Assembly: GCA_025935155.1 (NCBI GenBank)
Contig: JAICVV010000033.1
Location: 1 to 11,752 of the forward strand
Direction of reading: 5' to 3'
DNA length: 11,752 bases
Origin: Alphaproteobacteria bacterium
GTDB taxonomy: Bacteria > Pseudomonadota > Alphaproteobacteria > Micropepsales > Micropepsaceae
Shown here: positions 1-5,823 of the stretch, in pieces
Layout of the letters: the number at the start of each line of letters is the position of its first letter
Numbering within the stretch: position 1 is the stretch's first letter
The notes under the pieces: generated by a model
The model's input: only the letters and a program-made list of their open reading frames with translations
Told to the model about the DNA's origin: nothing
Database searches by the model: none
Translations under genes and position numbers: made by a program

Positions 1-1907
1 GCCATTGCCACTTCTGCACCGCTGCGGGAGACGTCCGTTCCCGTTACCGGAACCAGCAGGCTGTTTCCCAGTTCGGGCTCGCCACCTTCGGGCGGCACCA
101 GGATGCCAAGCGGACCCGCGAACGCATTCACAAGCTCGTTGATTTTTGTGCTGAAGGCGCCGTCCGGCGCGCGTGTATCTGCGATGCCGATAAGTAGAAA
201 ATCGAAGCCTTTTCCTGCCATCTCGGCCAGCTGTTTGGACGCGGACGGCTCCGTGTCCGGCTGCATCGTCACGTCCACCCGTCTCGGCGCCTGTTCTTCG
301 GTTTCCTCCATTGCGGCGGCGGCTTTGGCTGCGCTCTCTTTTATCTGCTCCCCAGGGGCCGCCGGCGCTTCTGCCGGCGGTGCGCGGCGGCCGCCCTCCT
401 TTTCCACCTTCACAACGGTGGAGAGCATGCCTTTGCCGCCGGTAAGATAGCCCGCCAGCTGTGCCGCGAATTTGCCGGCCGGGCTATCGTCGATGGCGAC
501 CAACATCCGTTCCAGCTTGCCCACAAACCCGCGCGCATCCAGCTCCTCGCGTTCGAGCCGCGCCTCTTCATCGGAGTTGATGGGCACGCGGGAGAGGGCC
601 CTGCGCAACATCGGCGGCATCGCCATCGTCGTGACCACGGCCATTGTGACGATCATGGTGAAAAGGCTTTGTGTCAGTGCCCCCATGGAAAGGCCGATCG
701 TGGCAACGATCACCTCCGTGGAACCGCGCGCGTTCATTCCGCAACCCAGCGCGAGCGACTCGCGCATGGACATGCCGCTGAATTTTCCGCCTGCGAAAGC
801 ACCCGAGAACTTTCCCACGCTGGCGATAATCACAATCACCGCCGTCAGGCCAAACAGTTGCGGCTGGGCCAAAATGGACAAGTCGGCGCTGATGCCTGCT
901 TGCCCGAAGAACACCGGCATAAACAGAGCCGCCACCAATCCGCGAAGCTGGTTTTGAATGTGCTCCGTGAGAATTGGCGACTCACCGATCAGGACTCCGG
1001 CGACGAACGCGCCAAGCACCGTCTGCACACCCAAGCCGTAGGTGATGAGCGCCATGATGCCCATGATGACCAGTATGGCCGTCACGACGGCGAACTCGCT
1101 GCGAAAATTGTCATTTACCCAGCGGATAATCCGGAAGACGACAAACTGCCCAAGGGTGAAGCTAGCGATCAGAAATAGGATCACCCCGCCGATCGTTTTC
1201 AGAAGCGAGAAGCCTTGAACGCCCCCGCTCTGCGCGATGCCCAGGATGATCGCAATAATCACCCAGCCGACAGAATCTTCTATGATGGCCGATGCAACGA
1301 TCACCTGTCCCAGATTGCGGCGCATGAAATTCATTTCGCGCACCACGGCCGCGACGATCTTGATCGAGGAAATCGACAGCGCGGTGCCGAGGAAAAGCGA
1401 GCTGACCAGCCGGTGACCAGCCGGCAGAAGCGAATCGGGAAGGAATTGCCCGAGCGCAAATCCACAGGCGAACGGGAGGGCGATGCCCGTGAGCGAAACC
1501 GCGGCCGCCGTTCCGCGCGCCCGGCGTACAAGCTTCACATCTGTTTCCATTCCGGTGAGCAGCAGAAGAAGCAGCACCCCAAGCTGCGCGATGGCGGTGA
1601 GCATCGCCTTCTGGCCGGCAGCCGCAGGAAAAATGAAATCGTGCGCCCGCGGCCACAGTTTTCCAAATACCGAAGGGCCCAGGATAACACCCGCGAGCAG
1701 TTGGCCAACGATCGCAGACTGGCCAATCCGGTGCATCGCTTCGCCCAGCACGCGCCCGACGAGCACCAGCAGGATGATTTCCGCGACTAAAATCGCTTCT
1801 GCGGCGCCCGGCGTCTTGCTCTCCTGCCCCGCCGCGAGCGCCGCAACAGGCATTAGAACGATAGAGGCCGCAATGAGCCACCCGCCTTGCCGAAACTTCA
1901 GACCCAT
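1..1907 (-). CDS. CPA2-family cation:proton antiporter with C-terminal universal stress protein (USP) region, partial
   Basis: The inner-membrane protein probably exchanges Na+ or K+ for H+. The frame is open from the ATG at 1907 to the left edge (635 codons visible, C-terminus missing). The start follows an AAGGA Shine-Dalgarno at 1912-1916. Residues 1-26 look like a signal peptide or extra N-terminal helix (cationic start, hydrophobic core, ALAA end). Residues about 36-434 are the Na_H_Exchanger core, with GVILGPSVFG (73-82), LGTALSISS (173-181), an acidic pair E210-D211 in a buried helix at the position of the ion-binding DD/ND/QD motif, and MNARGSTE (391-398). A charged link (439-466) leads into a USP-like fold starting ERMLVAIDDS at 466. 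This holds an Ala/Pro/Glu-rich insert (about 507-545) and GFDFLLIG. A second USP-like repeat starts near 617 (LLVPVTGTDVSR) and is cut by the edge. The family is secure; the ion and direction are not. Confidence 0.9.
   Translation of the reverse strand, partial: MGLKFRQGGWLIAASIVLMPVAALAAGQESKTPGAAEAILVAEIILLVLVGRVLGEAMHRIGQSAIVGQLLAGVILGPSVFGKLWPRAHDFIFPAAAGQKAMLTAIAQLGVLLLLLLTGMETDVKLVRRARGTAAAVSLTGIALPFACGFALGQFLPDSLLPAGHRLVSSLFLGTALSISSIKIVAAVVREMNFMRRNLGQVIVASAIIEDSVGWVIIAIILGIAQSGGVQGFSLLKTIGGVILFLIASFTLGQFVVFRIIRWVNDNFRSEFAVVTAILVIMGIMALITYGLGVQTVLGAFVAGVLIGESPILTEHIQNQLRGLVAALFMPVFFGQAGISADLSILAQPQLFGLTAVIVIIASVGKFSGAFAGGKFSGMSMRESLALGCGMNARGSTEVIVATIGLSMGALTQSLFTMIVTMAVVTTMAMPPMLRRALSRVPINSDEEARLEREELDARGFVGKLERMLVAIDDSPAGKFAAQLAGYLTGGKGMLSTVVKVEKEGGRRAPPAEAPAAPGEQIKESAAKAAAAMEETEEQAPRRVDVTMQPDTEPSASKQLAEMAGKGFDFLLIGIADTRAPDGAFSTKINELVNAFAGPLGILVPPEGGEPELGNSLLVPVTGTDVSRSGAEVAM
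1403..1424. repeat. Exact 11-bp tandem duplication inside the antiporter gene
   Basis: TGACCAGCCGG occurs twice back to back (1403-1413 and 1414-1424). The unit is not a multiple of three. The gene reads correctly through both copies: the protein keeps family-like sequence before (ALPFACGFALGQFLPDS) and after (FLGTALSISS). Loss or gain of one unit by slippage would break the frame. Confidence 0.85.
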
Positions 1908-1996
1908 GATTTCCTTGCAGGTTCACCGCCGACAGGCGGAGCGCGCAAATCTCAAACGCGCGTCGATGAAAGAAGTATCATTCGCTAAGCGAACGG

Positions 1997-2022
1997 GGAA
2001 CGGGTGGGGCGCACTACCCGTT
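1997..2022 (+). promoter_or_regulatory. EcfG-type (general stress sigma factor) promoter for the DUF4142 gene
   Basis: The -35 element GGAAC (1997-2001) and -10 element CGTT (2019-2022) are separated by exactly 17 nt. This matches the alphaproteobacterial EcfG/sigma-EcfG consensus GGAAC-N16-17-CGTT. The -10 lies 29 nt before the ATG, leaving a short leader that contains the Shine-Dalgarno. The match, strand and position fit; use of the promoter is inferred. Confidence 0.72.
1999..2022. repeat. Inverted repeat AACGGGT-N10-ACCCGTT overlapping the EcfG promoter
   Basis: The 7-bp arms 1999-2005 and 2016-2022 are exact reverse complements with a 10-nt spacer. They overlap the last three bases of the -35 and the whole -10. 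It could be a repressor or activator operator, or a chance consequence of the promoter sequences. A related GAACGG motif also repeats in tandem at 1991-1996 and 1998-2003. Confidence 0.5.
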
Positions 2023-2051
2023 AATGCCAGTGACTTGCGGAGGAGATTACC

Positions 2052-2588
2052 ATGCGAGCATCTTTGTGCGTTGCGGTGTTGGTGACAGGTCTGCTGGGTG
2101 CACCTGCATTCGGCCAGACCGCCTCGACCATGTCGTCCGGAACGGCACCGATCGGCGATGCGGCTTTCATCAAGAAAGCGATGGTCAGCGACATGTATGA
2201 AATCGGCGCCGGACATATTGCGGAGACGAAAGCCACCAGCGCCGACGTGAAAACCTTTGCCAACCGGATGATAACCGATCACACCAAAAGCAGCGACGAG
2301 CTGAAATCCATATTGTCGAAGAAGGGCCACACCACTGCGCCGCCGCCGCTGGATCTGAAGCACAAATCCATGCTTAACAAGCTGCGGAGCGCCAGCGCGC
2401 AGGATTTCGATTCTCTATATGCCCAACAGCAGATTCAGGCGCATCAGGAGGCGGTGATGCTGTTCACAAGCGAGCAGCAGAGCGGTACCGATCCCGACGT
2501 CAAGAAATTTGCGGCGCAGACCTTGCCCGTAATTCAGCAGCACCTCTCAATGGCGCAGCAGCTTCCCAAGGGTGGCGGAATTCATTAG
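2052..2588 (+). CDS. Secreted DUF4142 domain protein
   Basis: This 178-residue protein has an N-terminal signal peptide (hydrophobic residues 5-19, likely cut after APAFG, residues 17-21) and is therefore probably periplasmic. Residues about 37-170 match DUF4142 in pattern: an FIKKAMVSDMYEIGAGHIAETKA-type helix, then VKTFANRMITDHTKSSDEL (acidic/His pair D-H), a short Pro-rich turn, and two more amphipathic helices containing AHQEAVMLF and IQQHLSMAQ. This is a ferritin-like, all-helical arrangement without an obvious complete metal-binding set. The biochemical role of DUF4142 is not established. The start has a strong GGAGG Shine-Dalgarno 8 nt upstream. The gene is monocistronic in appearance, with an EcfG-type promoter in front and an intrinsic terminator about 80 bp behind, which suggests expression in the general stress response. 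Confidence 0.9.
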   Translation: MRASLCVAVLVTGLLGAPAFGQTASTMSSGTAPIGDAAFIKKAMVSDMYEIGAGHIAETKATSADVKTFANRMITDHTKSSDELKSILSKKGHTTAPPPLDLKHKSMLNKLRSASAQDFDSLYAQQQIQAHQEAVMLFTSEQQSGTDPDVKKFAAQTLPVIQQHLSMAQQLPKGGGIH

Positions 2589-2615
2589 GTATCGCTCAAC
2601 GCATTGGATGCTGCT

Positions 2616-2641
2616 GGAACCCGCAGGCCATTTACCGAGTT
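2616..2641 (+). promoter_or_regulatory. Possible EcfG-like promoter upstream of the glg operon
   Basis: GGAAC (2616-2620) is followed after 17 nt by AGTT (2638-2641), one mismatch from the CGTT -10 element. It is the only promoter-like site I can see between the DUF4142 stop and glgE. The match is weaker than the one at 1997, and a similar one-mismatch site (GGAAC-N16-AGTT) occurs by chance inside the antiporter gene at 49-73. A transcript from here would run through the hairpin at 2670-2689 before reaching glgE. Confidence 0.35.
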
Positions 2642-2669
2642 AAAAGGATCGGGTGGTTTCTTTGTGAGG

Positions 2670-2700
2670 AGCCGCGCGGCGGCGCGGCTTTTCTCTTTTT
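2670..2700 (+). terminator. Intrinsic terminator or attenuator just upstream of glgE
   Basis: A perfect 8-bp GC-rich stem, AGCCGCGC (2670-2677) and GCGCGGCT (2682-2689), closes a GGCG loop. It is followed at once by the T-rich run TTTCTCTTTTT (2690-2700). It would end DUF4142 transcription. It also lies only 18 nt before the glgE ATG, with the glgE Shine-Dalgarno right behind it, so it may act as an attenuator for the operon. Confidence 0.75.
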
Positions 2701-2718
2701 CGGGCTGAGGTTTTCACA

Positions 2719-5700
2719 ATGCCGGCGCCACGAATTTGCCATATCGGCCGGGCCGAAAACGCAAGTTCAACATGGCACGTCCTGGAGCGGGTCCAGGCCC
2801 TCGGATTCGACACTGTCCTTGTTGAGGCGGCCGGTGGCGAGGCGATCGGCTCGTCTCTGGCCAAAGCCTGCGAGAGCCGCGGGCTTTCGCTTTTTCTCGA
2901 TCTGAACATGTTTGAACTGGATCTGCACCATCCGCTGGTTTCGGCTTACCCGGGGCACTTTGCCATCCGGCGGCAGGGAGAGCCGGGGGCAGTTGTCGAT
3001 CCGCGATGTCCAGGTCCTGGCCACGGCACCGCTCGCTTGCGCGAACAGGAAGGCTTGCAAGACATCGGCGCGTGGTGGGCCGCCGAAACGGAGCGCTGGC
3101 TCGCGGCTGGCGTTCGCGGATTCAGGCTCCTCAAACCAGCGGCAACGCCGGCTTCGCTGCGAAATACGCTCATGGCGCGGACCTCCCAGTCGGCATCGAA
3201 CCGCGTTACGTTCATTGCCGATAGCAACGGAGAGCGATGGGATGTTCTGCGGGGCCTCTCCGGTTTCGATTTCACCCTGTCCTCCCTTCCGTGGTGGGAC
3301 GGGCGCGCAAGCTGGTTCGTGGAAGAGTATGACGTTCTTTCGCGTCTCGCGCCGGTCATCGCGCAGGTTGAGTCGCCCGCAAAATTGCCGCCCGCCTCTT
3401 CGCGCCAGCGCTGTGGCCGCCTTGCCGTTGCAGCCTTGAGCGGCACCGGGCTGATGATGCCATTGAGCTTCGCAGATCCTGCTGCGGAAGGCGAGGATGC
3501 AGTCGATCTCGATGCCGCTATTCGCGCCACCAATACGTTCGTGGCCAGGACGCAATGGGTGAACGGCCAGATACGCAGCCTGACCGGCCCCGGGGCATCG
3601 CTCACCGTACTTCTGCGCTCAGACGGGCCCGATATGCGCACGAGCGAACGTGCGATGATAGGATTGATTAATCCCGATCCAATCGTGGCTGTTACACTGC
3701 CCCCGGATATACTCGGTAACTTTGGTGCTTTCGGCAAACTCGAGCCAATTGGGAGTTTCTGTAACGGGGAAGAATCGGATGCCAAGCTGCGTCCCGGTGA
3801 AGTGCGCCTATTTCGCGCGCGGCGATTGCCGGCCATCAAATCCTCTGGAAAATCGGCGCGAAACGATCCGCGGAGAGCCGCGGAGTCGTCGCGCATCGCG
3901 ATCGACAACGTTTCACCGGCGGTGGACGGCGGGACCTTCGCTGCAAAAGCAATCGTGGGAGACCGCATTACGGTCGGAGCCGATATCTTCACCGACGGCC
4001 ATCCGCTCCTGGCGGCAGAATTGCATTACCGGCCGGAAGACGAAGCGGCGCCACAGCGTGTGCGCATGCATCCGCTGGTGAACGACCGCTGGACGGCCAT
4101 GATGACGCTCGACCGCATCGGCCGGTATACTTTCACGATAACGGCGTGGATCGATATTTACGGCACGTTCGTGCGCGATCTGGGGCGAAAACGCGAGGCC
4201 GGTCTCGATATTACGCTCGAAATTCACGAAGGACAGGAGCTGCTGAAGCAGGCGAAATCGCTTGCCAAGGGGCCATCGGCGCAAGCGCTCGGCGCCATCC
4301 TGAGAGGCTTCGATTCTCTTTCGCCCGACGATCGGGCTGCGCTGCTGGTTGCTGCCGAAACCGTCGAAACAATGCGCCGTGCCGATTCACGGCAATTCAA
4401 CGGCCGCAGCGAAACCTATACGATAGAAGCGGAGCGGCCTGAAGCGCGTTTTGCAAGCTGGTACGAATTGTTCCCGCGCTCAGAAACCGGCGATGCCTCA
4501 CGGCATGGGACGTTCCGCGACGTCATCCGCCGGCTTCCGGCCATTCGCGACATGGGCTTCGATACTCTTTACTTTCCTCCCATTCACCCGGTGGGAAACA
4601 CCAATCGCAAAGGCAAAAACAATGCGCTAAAAGCGGAGGCGCGCGATCCCGGTAGCGTTTATGCCATCGGGTCCGCGCAGGGCGGACACGACGCCATTCA
4701 TCCGGCGCTCGGCACGCTTTCGGATTTTCGCGCGCTTGTTGCGGAGGCGCGCGAGCACGGACTCGAGATTGCGCTCGATTTCGCGGTGCAAGCCTCCCCG
4801 GATCACCCTTGGCTGAAACAGCACCCCGGCTGGTTCGACTGGCGGCCCGATGGCAGCATCAAATATGCCGAGAACCCACCGAAGAAATACGAAGACATCG
4901 TCAATGTCGATTTCTACGCGCGCGATGCGGTGCCGGATTTATGGAATGCGCTGCGCGACGTCGTTCTGTTCTGGATCGGCGAAGGCGTAAGAATTTTCCG
5001 CGTCGATAATCCCCACACCAAGCCGTTCCCGTTCTGGCAGTGGCTGATTGCAGATGTGCGCGGGCGCCATCCCGGCGTTATCTTCCTGTCGGAAGCCTTC
5101 ACGCGGCCGAAGCCGATGTATCGTCTCGCCAAACTGGGTTTTTCGCAGTCCTACACCTACTTCACATGGCGCAACACAAAACGCGAATTGACCGAGTATA
5201 TGACCGAGCTGACGACGCCGCCGGTTTCCGAATTCTTCCGGCCGCATTTTTTCGTCAACACGCCCGATATCAACCCGTACTTTCTGCAAACCTCAGGCCG
5301 CGCCGGGTTTCTCATTCGTGCCGCGCTGGCGAGCACGCTATCCGGCCTGTGGGGCATGTATTCGGGTTATGAGCTGTGCGAAGCCGCGCCGCTGCCCGGC
5401 CGCGAGGAATACCTCGACTCCGAAAAATACGAGATCAAGCCCCGCGACTGGAATGCGCCGGGAAACATTATCGCCGAAATCGCGCAGCTGAACCGTTTGC
5501 GCAAGGCCGAACCCGCGCTGCAATCGCACCTCGGTCTCACCTTTTACAACGCGTCCAACGATAACATCCTGTATTTCGGCAAGGCTGCGCCGGGGCATGC
5601 CGATCGCATTCTCGTCGCGATCAGCCTCGACCCCCGCAACCCGCAGGAAGCGGATTTTGAAATTCCGCTTTGGGAATGGGGCCGCTCCGATCGCGAAGCC

Positions 5701-5823
5701 TTGGAGTGCGAGGACCTGCTGCGCGGCGGACACACGATCTGGCGCGGCAAAATTCAACACATGCGTCTTACCCTTGAGACGCCGTATGCGATCTGGCGCG
5801 TGCAGCCGGCGCAGGAAATCTGA
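2719..5823 (+). CDS. glgE: Alpha-1,4-glucan:maltose-1-phosphate maltosyltransferase, long form with N-terminal amylase-like domain
   Basis: GlgE transfers maltosyl units from maltose-1-phosphate to the non-reducing end of alpha-1,4-glucan in the cytoplasm. The protein has 1034 residues against about 650-700 for the short form. Residues 1 to about 370 are a degraded GH13-like barrel plus beta-sandwich. Residues about 390-585 are the GlgE N/S domain (DUF3416 type), beginning near RIAIDNVSPAVDGG. Residues about 575-945 are the active GH13_3 barrel, with nucleophile D763 in FRVDNPHTK, acid/base E792 in FLSEAFTRPK and D850 in VNTPDIN. A C-terminal beta domain follows. The ATG at 2719 has a GAGG Shine-Dalgarno at 2707-2710, 8 nt away. 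The stop TGA shares its A with the ATG of treS-mak (TGATG), so it should be coupled to that gene. The start of transcription is unclear because of the hairpin just upstream. Confidence 0.95.
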   Translation: MPAPRICHIGRAENASSTWHVLERVQALGFDTVLVEAAGGEAIGSSLAKACESRGLSLFLDLNMFELDLHHPLVSAYPGHFAIRRQGEPGAVVDPRCPGPGHGTARLREQEGLQDIGAWWAAETERWLAAGVRGFRLLKPAATPASLRNTLMARTSQSASNRVTFIADSNGERWDVLRGLSGFDFTLSSLPWWDGRASWFVEEYDVLSRLAPVIAQVESPAKLPPASSRQRCGRLAVAALSGTGLMMPLSFADPAAEGEDAVDLDAAIRATNTFVARTQWVNGQIRSLTGPGASLTVLLRSDGPDMRTSERAMIGLINPDPIVAVTLPPDILGNFGAFGKLEPIGSFCNGEESDAKLRPGEVRLFRARRLPAIKSSGKSARNDPRRAAESSRIAIDNVSPAVDGGTFAAKAIVGDRITVGADIFTDGHPLLAAELHYRPEDEAAPQRVRMHPLVNDRWTAMMTLDRIGRYTFTITAWIDIYGTFVRDLGRKREAGLDITLEIHEGQELLKQAKSLAKGPSAQALGAILRGFDSLSPDDRAALLVAAETVETMRRADSRQFNGRSETYTIEAERPEARFASWYELFPRSETGDASRHGTFRDVIRRLPAIRDMGFDTLYFPPIHPVGNTNRKGKNNALKAEARDPGSVYAIGSAQGGHDAIHPALGTLSDFRALVAEAREHGLEIALDFAVQASPDHPWLKQHPGWFDWRPDGSIKYAENPPKKYEDIVNVDFYARDAVPDLWNALRDVVLFWIGEGVRIFRVDNPHTKPFPFWQWLIADVRGRHPGVIFLSEAFTRPKPMYRLAKLGFSQSYTYFTWRNTKRELTEYMTELTTPPVSEFFRPHFFVNTPDINPYFLQTSGRAGFLIRAALASTLSGLWGMYSGYELCEAAPLPGREEYLDSEKYEIKPRDWNAPGNIIAEIAQLNRLRKAEPALQSHLGLTFYNASNDNILYFGKAAPGHADRILVAISLDPRNPQEADFEIPLWEWGRSDREALECEDLLRGGHTIWRGKIQHMRLTLETPYAIWRVQPAQEI

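Larger units (their letters stand above)
1908..2051. promoter_or_regulatory. Divergent intergenic region between antiporter and DUF4142 genes
   Basis: These 144 bp separate two divergently read genes and must carry both promoters. The plus-strand side has an EcfG-type promoter (listed separately) and a strong GGAGG Shine-Dalgarno at 2039-2043, 8 nt before the ATG at 2052. The antiporter side has an AAGGA Shine-Dalgarno at 1912-1916 and a short hairpin in its leader (CCGCC at 1926-1930, GGCGG at 1935-1939). A 13-bp palindrome, TTCGCTAAGCGAA, lies at 1981-1993. I see no convincing sigma-70 or EcfG promoter for the antiporter. Confidence 0.6.

Noticed and set aside
49..73. GGAAC-N16-AGTT on the plus strand
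   Set aside because: It lies inside the antiporter gene in the antisense direction with no gene to drive; it serves as a reminder that one-mismatch EcfG sites arise by chance.
359..380. CCGCCGGC/GCCGGCGG inverted repeat
   Set aside because: It falls in codons for the Ala/Pro/Glu-rich linker of the antiporter tail, where GC-rich repeats are expected, and lacks a T-run.
1162..1926. Minus-strand 254-codon frame starting 19 nt upstream of the antiporter ATG
   Set aside because: It is out of frame with the antiporter, rich in Arg/Ala/Gly/Cys, has no membrane pattern, and only shadows the real gene.
2767..3992. Two long minus-strand frames opposite the N-terminal part of glgE
   Set aside because: They overlap each other and glgE, and their composition is typical of antisense shadows. 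The plus frame continues unbroken into the active GlgE domain.
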